In this document: in pieces, positions 23,330-36,290 of the stretch
Position numbering within the stretch: the first letter of the stretch is position 1
Layout of the letters: each line of letters starts with the position of its first letter
NCBI GenBank assembly: GCA_026874595.1
Contig: CM049313.1
Location: forward strand, 9,669,508-9,733,507
Reading direction: 5' to 3'
Origin: Sipunculus nudus
Lineage: Eukaryota; Annelida; Sipuncula; Golfingiida; Sipunculidae
Length of the DNA stretch: 64,000 nucleotides
Notes under the pieces: generated by a model
Databases searched by the model: none
What the model saw: only the letters and a program-made list of their open reading frames with translations
Told to the model about the DNA's origin: nothing
Made by a program: the position numbers and the translations under genes

Positions 23330-23876
23330 TGCAACATGTATATCACATTAGACAAAAACTATTAGTGCCCTACTGTTTTAATCTTAAAACCTACAGTTGA
23401 GCATAACTGCAATACACAAACGCACATACAGATGTCATACACATTTGTCGGACTCATTTTGTGTAGACAAAGGGATGACCTCTGAGGACTTCGTGTATTT
23501 ATGATAACTTTCTTTTTCGAAGTGGGTACCTATGTTCCAAAGATCACCACGATAGTTACGGGGGATAATGATCCACCTGTACCTGTTGACTCTAGAAAAA
23601 GGACATCTACATAAACACAGACAATGCCAAAGGTCGTGTATTTAAGGTGTACAAGCAGGCCCGTGTATAATACATTAACACATAACCACAATAAGGTACG
23701 TAAAACAGCATAAGAAGCTGAAATGGAATCTGTACTGGAAACAATTGTTAATCTTACAAGTACACAATAAGGATATGTACTGGTCAATTTGCAGATCGTA
23801 CCACACGGCTCTGTGTTGGGTGTAGCTGATGAAGAAAACAAGGATCACTCTTAAAATTATATATATATATGTTAAA
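23330..23876. repeat. Upstream flank duplicon of gene C
   Basis: Paralogous to about 5465-5809 (gene A) and 39895-41032 (gene E), sharing TTAGTGCCCTACTGTTTT and the GTACCACACGGCTCTGTG block. Non-coding. Confidence 0.65.
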
Positions 23877-25457
23877 GTCAATCTGTAAAACCAGTCATTA
23901 CGCAAGATGACTAAAATGTTCAGTCATTTCATGAAATGACTAAAATTTATGTCCGGTGAATACAGATAATGACATAAGTTGATACAATGTTTTCTCTCTG
24001 AACAAAGGTTCACAAGACAGTTTTAGTTTATGCAATTGTTCAGAAACCCGATTTATCTGTTTGACTTGTGTTCACATCATTATTTCTGTTTGAATTTGCA
24101 ACTATAAGACTGGCCTGAATTCAATTGAAATTCTGTCCATTCTCTGCATTATATTATATCTAAATCTTATTTGTCTTTGCATGAAAAACCACTGTGGCAG
24201 CGGTCAGAGCATTTGATTTTGTTTTTGAAACACCTGCATCTGTTAGATTCAAATCTTCTTTTCCCAGAAAAATGCAACATATAATTCGATGGCCCCCAGC
24301 ACTTAATTCCAAGCTGACCTTCATGATCACATATTTGATATTTGTAAAAGTGTCGGTAAATCAACTATGTTAATGTAATATGCATGAAAAATACCCATTG
24401 GGAATGCATGAAACTCTGAAAATTAAAGAATCAGGAAGAAAGTGAAGACGAACTGAAATATTAAAATACATATTTTATTTATAAACTTAATTGAAAGTCA
24501 ATTTTCATTTCAGAATTTCAAATCAGAGTTAAAACCCAATTCATTTCGAAATGAAAGAAAGTAAATAGGATTTCTTAAAACAGGTTTAAATATTCAGAAA
24601 AACTCAAAATTATACTCTATGAAAAATAGTAAAAAATACAGGTGGCAAGAAAGGATAATTAACAAAAAGCTATATAGCTATAGCTCAGCATAACGTAAAG
24701 TCAGATATGGGAAAATTCCAAAAAGTGTCAACAGCCTTGTATAGTAATCATTGAAATTATAAGAATTACCTTGTCAATTGCTTTAAACATTACACAATAA
24801 TATTTCAACATCAATTATATTAGGCAATCCCTTTTTGCTTCAAATTCATTGGCAAAATATATATTATTAACCTGTGCCCAGTGAAATGACAATAGCATTA
24901 ATTTTATGACGAAAGCAAGGGCTTCCCAAATCCACTGAGGCTATTATGACTTCGTGAAGGGATATACGATATATGGTAGCCTAGTCTCCTGTTATACATT
25001 TGTGCTGGGTATCTTTGTAGATACTCACCTTTGATAACCATATCAGGCTACCTATCATAGATGGTATCTTAGTCCCCTATTCAGTTTAAACACATGTGTA
25101 AGGTTTTCTTGTAGCTAGTAGCTAGTAACTGGTAATTGATACGCAAGGACACCAATGATGGGTGGTATGCACAAGTCCTCTGCTTAACTAACACAAACTT
25201 GTGTTATAATAATAATCCCAACTCAGCTGTGACAAAATTGGGCAGTTGCTTAAATAACTTTCTGATAAACTCTTTGCTCATATCTCTAAGCTTAACATAT
25301 AACACAGATGCTTTGCGGTCAGGCAATCTGTGAAATCATATCCCTTCATTTTTAGACATTACATGAAATGACTGAACATTTCACGTAATTACTGGTGATC
25401 GCATTACGCGAAATAAAGATTAGGCATTTCATGAAATTACTGATACACAGATTGACT
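23877..25457. mobile_element. Non-autonomous TIR element upstream of gene C
   Basis: Left end GTCAATCTGTAAAACCAGTC, right end ACAGATTGAC, with ATTTCATGAAAT-like motifs inside both ends. It matches the 5810-7529 copy along its length with small indels. There is no transposase. It ends about 120 bases before the gene C start codon, the gap being a (TA)n tract. Confidence 0.55.
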
Positions 25458-25458
25458 G

Positions 25459-25460
<2 letters not shown>

Positions 25461-25518
<58 letters not shown>
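25461..25518. repeat. (TA)n tract just upstream of gene C
   Basis: TA units grade into GTATGTATG. The tract lies between the TIR element and the start of gene C. Confidence 0.95.
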
Positions 25519-25530
<12 letters not shown>

Positions 25531-25579
25531 GTAATCCAATAATAACTAATGCTAAGGATTTATCTTTATAGGACAGAGT

Positions 25580-26009
25580 ATGCCGGGGAATGTAACAATC
25601 GAGAAATTGCAGGAAAAATACACCGAGTACGAAGGGTATACGTTATGGAAGAATTCGATAGAAATAGTGCGGCAGCTTAGAGAGATGGAGGTCCGCCAGG
25701 ATGATGTGATTGTAGCTAGCTTTCCTAAATCAGGTAGATATCAATAGATACGTTACGTCGATACGGTTCCCTGTATGTTTTTTTAAATACTGTACTAACA
25801 ATATATAAATGGTTTATTTATTGTATTGAGACTCCCACAACAAGAAGAAAAGTTCCAAGTTCGGAATGATTTCATAATTTTGAAAACAGTTTGCTCTTAC
25901 ACTGTTCAATTTTACATATATTTATTACAAGAATGGTCATATATTTTACTCTGTATAAATAACTGGATAATAAAATTTGTCTACTTTAACTAAAGATACT
26001 TTAAGAATA

Positions 26010-26064
<55 letters not shown>

Positions 26065-27602
26065 AAGTCGGTTCACTGCCGATGGGAATCGAACCCATGA
26101 TCCAACGATTTCCAGTCGTCTGCTTCAACAACTAAGCTACGACAGAATCTCAACTCCTCTGTGTATTTGCACACTTTTATAGAAACCAGCGAACTGACGT
26201 AACGGAAGTGACATTAGAGTGCTACAAACTACATGTGTCGGCACGGCGACTTTGCATGAAGCAGGGAGAACTAATAGCCTTATATTGTGTGCGGTATATA
26301 TTATATAGAGAGATGTATGAATAACCATGCTGGTTATTGTATAGGGATGGAACTAGAATACACAGAAAAGTCGGTTCACTGCCAATTGGAATCTTTCGAT
26401 TTCCAGTCGGCTGCTTTAATCACTAAGCTACGACAGATCCCAAACCCCTCTGTGTATTTGCACGCTTTAATAGAAACCAGCGAAGTGACGTCACGGTAGT
26501 GAAGTAAGAGTGCTTCCCACTACAATAGTGGGTAGATACAGTGAATAATTCTTGTCACAGTGGAAAAATATTGAAATTTATTGGGAACATTTTTATAATT
26601 GCTATATTGTTATAATAAAGCTTTGTCCAAAAAATTCATTTAAATCTATCCCTTCTCCTTACTTGTTAATAGTAGTAGATAAAGACAAGAAAATTTTCAT
26701 TATGAATCTTACTACCTTACAAATTTTGTGAAATGAAATGTTTTGAAAATATAACTACCCTTAAGTTTAAAGCATCAAGAATGTATTTCAGATTTATTTT
26801 TAATTCAGTGAATATATAAAAAATAACATTTTATGCTATCTGATGTTATACACTTCGGCTTCAATTTCAGGAAGTTAACAGCTAATCAGTAGGACCTTGT
26901 CGCCTATGATTATGAGAACATCAATACAATATAGAAAGATGTGTTATACATTTTTTAATAAAATATTTTAATTAAGTTTTTATATTATATATTTTAATAA
27001 TCCATAACAGGCACAACGTGGCTCCAAGAAATCGTGTGGCTGGTGTGCCATGAGGCTGACACAGAGACGTCGAAAAAGTGGTTGGATGAAAGGTTTCCGT
27101 ACGTTGAATTCACTCAGGAAAACTTTACCAGGGTCGTGAATAATACTCGTCAGAGGTTCATCAAAACGCATATGCCGTTAGAGTTGCTGCCCAAGGCTGT
27201 TAAAGATGTGAAACCAAAGGTAATGGCTCGCGTAGTAAAACGTTTGCTGTATGCAAATTTGAAGGCAAGGTCAAACCGAATTTCGAAAGATGAACGTTTA
27301 TTTAACAGAAACCAATGAACGCTGAACTAACGATTCCATCTGATACCGTAACCACGTATCCGATTCATTCTGAACCGTTGCTCTGTGAGATGGGGTCCGA
27401 AATGTTGGTAAACTCAAGCACACCGGACAGTTAAACTGTGCACCGATAAAGTTGTCGGTGGAAAATGGGGGGGGGGGGGGGTTAACGTTAGACGTGACCT
27501 ATAGAAACTGCCAATGAGACCAAGTTTGTCCGAGGCAGGTGCCCAGGTGCCCCATTGCACTGTCGTTTCTAACGTAAAACGTATCACGACATACTGAGAA
27601 TG

Positions 27603-27662
<60 letters not shown>

Positions 27663-28289
27663 GTATTGCAGATACTGTACGTCGCCAGAAATCCCAAGGA
27701 CACATTGGTCTCATTCTACTACTTTTTAAGAATTTTGGAAATGACGTCATACGCCGGTACTTTAGATGAACTTCATAGAACGCTATTACAGGATAAAAGT
27801 AAATAATTCTTTTGTTTATTTCATATCACTTCAACCTTTTATACCACACTCGCAAGCGGTACAGGATTAAAGTAAATAAGTCTCTTGATTATTTGATATT
27901 TCTTTAACATTTTATATCACACTCGTAAAGGATACATAGAAATTTCATCTAGAGGTGTTATAAATTTTATAAATTTTAGGGGGAAAAAGATGTAAGATTG
28001 AACAATGTGTCCTCTGGGGAGTTGAACACTTGGTTCTTAAAATACGGGAGCCAATAATAAAAAAATGGGTTAATTGGTATGGTAACATGAAGTCAGAAAT
28101 ACCGGCGATATTTTCAGTATTATTGTATGAAAAGTTGTGAAAGCTAGGCAACAAGTAACAGAGGATGTATAAAGATTAAGGTGAAAATATGTCAACCTAC
28201 TACATTTAATGTATAAATATTTCGTGAAATTCCACATAATAAACGGACCACACGATTTTTATATTATATTATATTTTATTATATTATAT

Positions 28290-28332
<43 letters not shown>

Positions 28333-30826
28333 CCATTTAGATTTGTATGACGTGTTGTTTGACGTGTTTGTGAAGCGTGTTTTAAATGATGACACAAAAG
28401 AATGAAAAGGTACATAAAAATAGGGTGCGACTGATTCTTGTCAAATCTACATTTTATGTACATATGTTTCAGTAACATCCGTTTCAATATTTTAGTTCCA
28501 TGTGGGCCTTGGTGGAAACATGTGCTCGGCTACTGGCTTCAACGGGATTTAGAGAATGTTATATTTCTTACATACGAAGAAATGAAGAAGGTATGACGTA
28601 TTAAGATACTATAATTCGATCATCAGACCTACCTTGCTTCCCCAGCACACTGTCAATATGCCGTCTTCGAAACCACTCATTTCCAGGTGTCTTACTTTTC
28701 TTCGGTTAGTGTTAGTGACGGGTTCTTTTTCAATGCCCTTGTCCATACGTTTCACAATAAAATGTAACCAAACAGGTTTTAACGAAGCAGCCTCCCCTTT
28801 TTCGATTGTTCCTAAGAAGATATTTAAATATCCCTTTAAATTTTTCACATTTTAATTTCGAACAAATGAATATCACGAATTTATCCTGTACATATTTTTC
28901 ATCTTATTTCCCTTGAGTCAAACGTCAATGGTGATATCACGAATTTATCCTGTACATATTTTTCATCTTATTTCCCTTGAGTCAAACGTCAATGGTGATA
29001 TGCCAACATGGTATAATTTTTATCCGCAGAAATATATACCCCGTATAGACTTTGTAAGGGAAACAAAACAAAATTTATGACAGGTATGAAGTTATAATGA
29101 ATATAAGATAATGGATGTTCATTATTGTTCCAAGTTGTGACCTCTAAAGGTGACAGGGGATTTGTGAGAAAAGGGTCTAGGGAAGTGCATTACTTTGAAA
29201 AATTTGAGTACACTTTAACTCACGATTGAAAATGAACAGTTTTGTGTCATGTACGTTTTTTGACAGTTGGTGTAACATATAGTGACACAGAAGAGGTAAT
29301 TCCTTTTGATATCATGAAACTGAGCATTCATTTACTATTAAAGACAATTCTAAAAATGAAAAACATTAATACAGACGCAAAAACATACTGTTGACCTATG
29401 ACTCAAGGGCAAATGAAAGCTGGATACAAACCTTTTATTTGTACATGATTCATGAAACAGGACCCTACATCTGTCGTCAAAAGGGTAGCACAATTCCTTG
29501 GCAAGGAATTGACGGATCAGCAAATGACCACGATTGTGGAACACACGAATTTTCAGAAAATGAAGGTGAACAAGGCTGTCAATTACTCCTTGATGGACGA
29601 TCTCAGAATGATCAGGGAGGACGCTGAGACCAACTTCATTAGAAAAGGTAAGACTTTTTAATTACGACATTTTAATAGAAGGAAATGTAATGATTATCCC
29701 CAGTTGTATACTCGTTTGAAGAATTCAGGTATATTTATGTAAAAGCATTTTATAACAGTGCTATTCAGTTGCTTTCATATTAGCACAAATGGTTGCTAAT
29801 GAAAACACATAAAAAGCCAATTTGTGGGACATTATATTCATCAACACTTATACAAGGTTCCTTCTTGGAACAATATTTATCAAATAATAAATACAAATCG
29901 TCTAAAAATAGTAAATGTTTATTAAAAACAAAACTTACTAGAAACTTGTTATATTCACCTTGTAACACCAATGTTGTGTTGAAAATGTAGTTCAACAATA
30001 AGAAAAAGCATATTTAGTTGACCTGAAAATCAAACGTTTTTTGTACACACAACAGATTGTCTAGAGAACGATAACATACTTCACTTGCCGATTGGCTAGA
30101 AAATGCTGCAAGATTTGATTGATATCAGGGATTGTGACGTTTATTGGTGCATAATTTTGGCATCTCCCTTTTTTTAAAATTAAAATGTTGCTTTAAATTA
30201 AAATATCTTTTTTTATTTAAAAAAAGTTGGTCTAATAAAGGATATTTTTCCAACATGTATGTAGACTTCGACCTAAAATCTATTTTAATAATATTCTTCC
30301 TTAAAATGAACCAGGGTGGTTCGACAATACTAAGAGTTTTTCTTTTATTTCAGCAAGACAGTGTTCGAAATCCAGATTTTATTGTTAAGTAACCACGTCG
30401 GCCGTTCCCGATTAGTTTCCTGTATACATTCATCCATAAACTATAAACAATTCAGAGGTCAACAGGTAGCTCAAGCTTTTTTGGCAATCCAAAGTATGAT
30501 TCTAAGTTCTTTAGAATCAAATCTCAGATAAAAACACTATATCGAATTGGTTTTGCTTAAATGTTTGTATACATGTATATCTTGTTAGCACAATATGTCC
30601 GTATCATCTTCTTGAGTGGGCTTCCCGGGGCGATGAAACAAATAAATTCAGCTCCTAAGCTTTGAATCGGTTCAGAAAAGCCACAATATTTATTGTTGCA
30701 GGGAAAGTTGGCGACTGGCGGAGCCATTTTACAGAGGAGATGAGCGATGCTATTGATAAGATGGTTGAGGAACGTTTACATCCTCACGGGCTTCGATTTG
30801 AAGACACCATGATAAATCAATTATAG
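25580..30826 (+). CDS. Cytosolic sulfotransferase C (SULT family), six exons
   Basis: Exons are 25580-25733, 27011-27219, 27672-27798, 28496-28590, 29461-29647 and 30702-30826. All junctions have AG/GT and the joined frame is open for 298 aa. Motifs are SFPKSGTTW (PAPS 5'-phosphosulfate loop), FIKTHMP with the catalytic His, YVARNPKDTLVSFYYF (3'-phosphate binding) and IRKGKVGDWR. It is the closest paralogue of A, whose exon phases it shares, and it keeps the full FLGKELTDQQ helix that A lost. At the 3' end a 5-bp deletion relative to A changes the tail from EDTLP-stop to EDTMINQL-stop. The KxxxTVxxxE dimer motif of vertebrate SULTs is altered (RSHFTEEMSD). An AG (TTTATAG) lies 8 bases before the ATG, suggesting an upstream leader exon. 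Acceptor substrate unknown. Confidence 0.9.
26013..26062. repeat. (TA)n microsatellite in intron 1 of C
   Basis: Pure TA directly before the first tRNA-like cassette, in the position of 8060-8150 in gene A. Confidence 0.95.
26064..26250 (-). repeat. tRNA-like cassette 1 in intron 1 of C
   Basis: On the minus strand GTCGTAGCTTAGTTGTTGAA, then ACGACTGGAAATCGT (a possible anticodon arm with GGA in the loop), then GGGTTCGATTCCCATCGG give a near-complete tRNA-Ser-like body. GTGCAAATACACAGAGG lies on its 5' side. It is the best preserved of the four units. Confidence 0.65.
26355..26540 (-). repeat. tRNA-like cassette 2 in intron 1 of C
   Basis: Same layout as cassette 1. The tRNA part (GTCGTAGCTTAGTGATTAAA, then CGACTGGAAATCG) is more decayed in its T arm. 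It is the counterpart of 8448-8640 in gene A. Confidence 0.6.
27604..27661. repeat. (TA)n tract before exon 3 of C
   Basis: Pure TA ending 10 bases before the exon 3 acceptor (TGTATTGCAG). The same place is TA-rich in A (about 9738-9765) and E (42054-42110). Confidence 0.95.
28285..28332. repeat. (TA)n tract in intron 3 of C
   Basis: TA-rich tract before exon 4. The counterpart in E is 42532-42586. Confidence 0.9.
28872..28997. repeat. Exact 63-bp tandem duplication in intron 4 of C
   Basis: Units 28872-28934 and 28935-28997 look identical (each begins TATCACGAATTTATCC and ends CGTCAATGGTGA). A and E have single copies in the same intron, so the duplication is recent. Confidence 0.9.
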
Positions 30827-30860
30827 ACAAGTGCAAAGAGTCAGACACGCACACATATAT

Positions 30861-30933
<73 letters not shown>

Positions 30934-31095
30934 TTTGGTAGAGAAAATATGGGAAACTCCTATAGCTCAAAAAGTATGGGATAAAAAAACAAGAAAATAT
31001 TATAGAGGTGAAATGGGATCAGGATTATAGTGGAATATATAAGTTCCTTAGACACTCATCTTACAGAGTTTCATATATATAGTTTCGTATATACC

Positions 31096-31150
<55 letters not shown>

Positions 31151-32760
31151 AGTTATAAAGTGATGGCAGGACATGGCCTTTCTGTTAAAGAAATGGACTT
31201 TGCAAAATTCAACAGAAATTTATTACGCTGTAACGACAGGTTATTCCTTCTGAATTTTGTGCACCACATATATATATGATTATGATGTTATCTGTCATTC
31301 AAAAGAAGTTGGGTAATATGATTGTCATAAATGTGTTGTTATATCCATTGAAATAGCAAAAGAAAAAAATATGGAAAAAGTACTATGATAGAGAATCCTT
31401 TGTAGTTGTTGGTCATGGCGTTCACATGGCGTTCCAATATAGATTTAAAATCTGACAAAAGAAATTAAATATCTTGATCGGTTTTACTCAGAGTAGAGAA
31501 CTTATCAAGTTTATATCATGAGTATATAATATATCTGAGAAATAATGAGGAATTATGACAGGAGATAATAGAATATTGTACTATATCATCAAACCTCAAG
31601 AAATACTATTACAGTGAATTTTTGTATATTAAGCAGAGGAAAGATATAAATTGAGCACAGACCATAAATGTTATATCTTTACAGATGAAGGTCAAAATTT
31701 CGGAGAACTGATCATACAGTATTAGAGTTAAGCTTTGAAAAATTATTCATAGAGCATGCGCACTGCCGTGTTACCCATTGGGTGAGTTGTTCTAACCAAC
31801 ACATTGAGTATTTATCTAGTATAAAAAAGCACTTACAAGAGCCTCATGCAGGGAATTCTTCACACATTTAACCTATCTTCTCTGAAGATCAAGATAATTT
31901 TGGATTCAGAATTAGCAATTTGACTTATAAGGTCTTTCTATGTCCCTTGGCCTGACACTGAACACTTAGTCTCATTGGTGGGGGATGAATGTCGCTAGTT
32001 TGGTTCAACAGGGAAAAATGGTAACAAATTGATGAATACCAGTATGAAATATTATATACAGAACTAGAACCATACGAAGACACATTTTAGTGTTATATAT
32101 AATATACTTATATTTATTATAGGTATATTTAATATACCATATACATATACAATGCCATCGCGGCTCTGTGCGGAACAAAGCACCCCGTATTAGGTGGACC
32201 AATTGGTTCAGCAAACGGTGAACACAGCAGCTAAATTATTTATGGTTTTAATAGAAAAGGGCGACCACACTTTGGTAAACATACGACACGAGGAAAGTTG
32301 AGTACTTACATCGATGTTGTTATATAAATTAACGTTATTTTCTGATAAGTGAGATGGCTCAATAATGCTCGGTACCCGTCTGCCGTTATAATTATACAAA
32401 ATTTCTCTTTTTCTTTAGATATGAAGTCAGATAAACGAGTCAAGCCCAGTTACCGTATATAGACAAACGGATAACAAATAATATATGTTGCGTTGTTGTC
32501 ATCTCCGAATTTAAGCTTTAGTTGGTAATTAGTTAATATTTAGTTTATCAAAAACTAAAACAGATTTTGATTGAAATACGTGATAATATGAATGAATGCA
32601 CAGACTGCAAACACGGTTTTAATGTACGTCACTCAAACCCGTTATAATACAAGTAAACAATTAAAGGAAAAAGTGAAATTACAAGAGTAATAAAAATTAG
32701 AAACAATCTGACTTGTGTTAGTTAATAATTGTTTATAATAGCAATATATAAGTGGCGACA
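30827..32760. repeat. Downstream flank duplicon of gene C
   Basis: Paralogous to 13772-15230 and 44972-46190. It contains two (TA)n tracts (30872-30930 and 31097-31147). No gene. Confidence 0.65.
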
Positions 32761-32917
32761 TCTTGTGGATATTTGAACGAGGAGAACTTATTTAACAGAA
32801 ATGTTATAGAAATCACAAGTGTCATGAGTCTGTGTAAAAGGTTAGGTGATGTTGCAAATTTACTCTCAGGTTAAGCTGTATAAATGATATTAGCCTATAT
32901 ATAAGGCCTATATCAGT

Positions 32918-32956
32918 ATATATATATATATATATTATATATATATATATATATTT
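32918..32956. repeat. (TA)n tract at the 5' break of pseudogene D
   Basis: TA-rich sequence runs directly into the truncated exon 2 of D. No exon 1 or 5' part of exon 2 is found upstream. Confidence 0.9.
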
Positions 32957-33129
32957 ATATACAATAGTATACGAAGACGGCACAGCAGAGCTTTAAAAAA
33001 ATGGTTCGCATACGTTGAATTCAGCCCGGAAAACATAACATGGTCGCTATCCACATGTTACCAGAGATCATAAAAGCGCACCTGCCGATAGAACGATTGC
33101 CAAAAGCAATTAAAAACGTTAAACCAAAG
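32957..33129 (+). pseudogene. Sulfotransferase D, exon 2 remnant
   Basis: The piece aligns with the 3' two thirds of SULT exon 2. It shares the unusual ACGGCACAGCAGAGCTTT segment with pseudogene B, reads KWFAYVEFSPEN, and after a frameshift reads AHLPIERLPKAIKNVKPK ending at a normal donor GT (33130). The following intron matches that of B to about 34060 apart from an inserted SINE. No other exons were found. Its residues place it with B and F. Confidence 0.8.
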
Positions 33130-34060
33130 GTAACGGGGTACCTCAAAATAAAAAAAAACTTCTAATGCAACTCAGCGCCATCTTGTGTTCATTTAGTGAA
33201 ACGTTTAAACCGGCTTCTGTGGCTCAGGGGTAGAGCGTAGGACTCAAAGCCGAAATTTAGCCGAGACGGTGAGATTTTTCCACCCAGGACTAGCGCTCCT
33301 TAGGCTTGATGGCAAGGCCGTGCCCAACGGCCGTGTTTCACTCACAAACGAGTGCGCCTCTCGGGCTTCTTCGGTGGTATGACCCAGCAATGAGGACGAT
33401 TACACACCCAGGGCACGCAGGTGCAGAAGTCACCGGGCCTGGTTAACGCCAGGATACAAAGTGAGAGGAAGCGTGTGATACTGCCCTGTCACGTAGTCCG
33501 AGACCGAACTGGAATTCTGCAGATGTTCATATATGTATTTCAATAAGCATTAAAAATTGAGGCGGTTACCACCACCAAAAAAAATAAGTCAGGCATTTGA
33601 TAATTCCTATGTATATTCTTGTACATTTTAGTAAGTGGATTGTGAACGAAAAGTTCAGTGTTCAGCTGAAATATGATTAAAGCTAACGGTTAAATATATA
33701 AGAACTAAACAATAATCAAACTTCTAAATCATCGAAGTCATCGTTTGAATACGAAATGGCGCTGAGAAGAGCAAGGGGTAGAGCGGTTCATAACAATAAT
33801 CTTGTTCATAGATACCTTGTTTACTTGGGGTATACATAAAAGAGCGGAAAACCTTGTTGGGGCGTGGGGGGGGGGGGAACTGGTTGTTGCTAACCCTTTC
33901 CGTCAGTTTAGGTCTAATGTCAGTATTTAATGTTTAACTTTATTTATGTACCTATATAGTTTTGGGACTGAGTTTCACTAGTTTAATTTCAGTGAATGTA
34001 GCGTCCCGGGGTGAAATATCAACTTTTAACTGATACATTTGTGTCCTCGCTATATATATA
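33130..34060. repeat. Intron block duplicated from the B-type locus (paralogous to 17023-17600)
   Basis: Shared landmarks include GGGGTACCTC, GTGGATTGTGAA, AAATATGATTAAA and TGTGTCCTCGCTA. Homology stops near 34060, before any exon 3. The block contains a SINE-like insertion and a G-run. Confidence 0.7.
33212..33590 (+). mobile_element. tRNA-headed SINE-like insertion
   Basis: GTGGCTCAGGGGTAGAGCG is a good A box with D-arm. The B box is decayed. A GC-rich body of about 300 bases follows and ends in CCACCACCAAAAAAAATAAG. The unit is absent from the paralogous intron of B (17060-17100), which supports an insertion. It is a different family from the SINE at 16057. Confidence 0.6.
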
Positions 34061-36290
34061 TTTATTATATTGAGGGTGTCACTAGCGGATACAATTCAAG
34101 TATTCTGTACGTCGTATTTTTGTTGTTCAAAGCCATGGACAACACATTTAGAAATAAAATCTTGTTACGACGTAGGATGGATAATTAATTCGTGAGACTT
34201 CGAAACCTTTGGTCGCCCGTTCCATCCATGCTGGTGCCAAGAGACTGGATGGTTTACCCTGAGGGATTCGTTTTAATAAGATTTTAGGATTCCATCCTGT
34301 TTAACAGCAGGGTTACAGGCTCTGCAATATTCTCACACTTATATCAGCTACAAAAAAGGCTGATGAATAAGCAAACTATCTTTTATGACGTCATCATAAT
34401 AAATTTAAAAGATACTATACCCCTAAACACTTGTTTTATATGTTAAATTCTATTCCAGCAAATTTCCAGAATAGTATGAATAAAACCTTGATAATTTAGC
34501 ATTGATTTTGTTAATAACTATTAAAGTCTTAATATTTAATATATTTTAATCAGTCAACTTCGGAAAGATAAAAAAGGAGGTACATGTATCGACTATAATA
34601 TATCAGATGGGAGTCTTCTGAATAAATGTTGCTGATCATTGCAAAGCCAAGTAATAACCCTTGTTCTAGATAAAACAATGGATGAATATCATGTTTGAAT
34701 TAAAAAAAATCAATGTACTAATACAGAAAACAGAAGTTCTATGGAAAGTGTAATTAACATATATAACCATATTTGATTTTCGATGCAACAACGTTGAAAT
34801 ATTTCCACAGGGAGTTTGTAATATGCACGATATAAATAACTAGAAACAGCGTGAGGGGCCATTATTTTAGAAAGACATTTATCCACACAAAAAAGAATGT
34901 AACCAGATTATTCTATGCTTGAACTCTTCATTTATGAATGAAAAATGCTTCAGCCCAGTTTACAATACAAGTCCTTTGAGAAAACGTAGAATGTGCAAAG
35001 AATGACACATAAAATTAAATCACTATAAAAATGACTGTATTAAAAAATACCAGTTATATCCACAAGTGGTCACAATAAATAGAACTGTAAATCAATTAAT
35101 AACACCAGAATCTTCTTCCCGTTTCTTATTTTGGACTGGAAGGCCATTTAAGTTTCATGCAAAATAAGAGAGATGGCCTCTGGATATATGAAGAAATAAG
35201 GACAATGTCTTCCTAAGGACACAATTTGTATCATTTCCGACAGTTCAGGACCAAAAACGTGGCCAAAGAGGAGTTCAATGACAAAAGCCCAGTACGACCA
35301 CCGGTAATTATAATACATGTATAGATATCCAACGTTTCATCTACCTGTATTTAATTTGTCTTGCACGTGGAATCTCTATTTCAACGGCGAATTACCATTC
35401 TAGTTCTGCCAATGTTATAAAGAAAGCGCTAAACTGCTATGAGTTTAGAGCAAAAGTAAAATCAAACTATGGTTATAAAGCGCCCCTAGTAGAGTACTTG
35501 ACATAGGCGATGTTAGTAAGATCGATATTTCTGGCTAAGCCACAACTTGGATGGGTATCAGAAATGTTACATTTTAAAACTGCCGGCTTTTGTAAATCTG
35601 TTTCAATAAAACATGTTTCTGTTTTGGTCTGTTCTCACGCATTCACTCGTTAAAAAATAATAGGCAAACGTACAATCAAACTATGGTCAATGAATATTTC
35701 TCCAAATATAAGTCTTAAAAATTGAAGAATGATATGCAAATGAGATAACGGTTTAGTGAAAGCAATTGCAGCTCTCGCTATTAACGGTAGAGTATGAAGA
35801 TATAAAACAAGAATTGTTGAAAAATAAAATTTAATGTATCAGGCCATTACATGAGTATTTGCACTGCACTGGACACGGTCGTCTGCTGTGTTAAAACTCA
35901 CAAGCCAGTAGTAAATGTGGAATATATAGGTATATTAATTACTTTATATGTGTCTTGATTTAATAATATCAAGTAATGATACAAGCTTAATGAATAACTG
36001 TAGTAATAGTAGTAGAGTAGTTTAGGTTGTCTACCAACTCTGGGGAGATACAGACTTTAAGAGTCTGGCCCAAGAGGTTCTTAGCCGATGATGGTAGATG
36101 GTTGGGATGTGATGAGTCTAGACGAAGATGCCGGGTTAACACTTTTCTTGTTTTACTCTCTTTCTCGGGAGTAATGAAAATCTGTGGAATAATAGGGAAG
36201 GGGCTTTGATGTGAGCTATAGGCGTTGTGAACTTGTTTGTAAGACACCATGAACCCCGTATCATTAGATGGATGAGCTAGTTACGTTTCA
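34061..36290. other. Intergenic, nothing recognised
   Basis: No protein motif or RNA gene. A GGTTTACCCTGAGGGATTC-containing stretch near 34250 and a GC-richer stretch at 36010-36240 look like repeat DNA but could not be assigned. Confidence 0.45.

Noticed and set aside
26064-26150. A functional tRNA-Ser gene
   Set aside because: Although A and B boxes and an anticodon-like arm can be drawn, the acceptor stem does not pair and the unit recurs four times within repeat cassettes.
34100-34125. Exon 3 fragment of pseudogene D (ATTCTGTACGTCG resembles ATACTGTACGTCG)
   Set aside because: Only about 13 bases match and the similarity stops at once on both sides; chance is likely.
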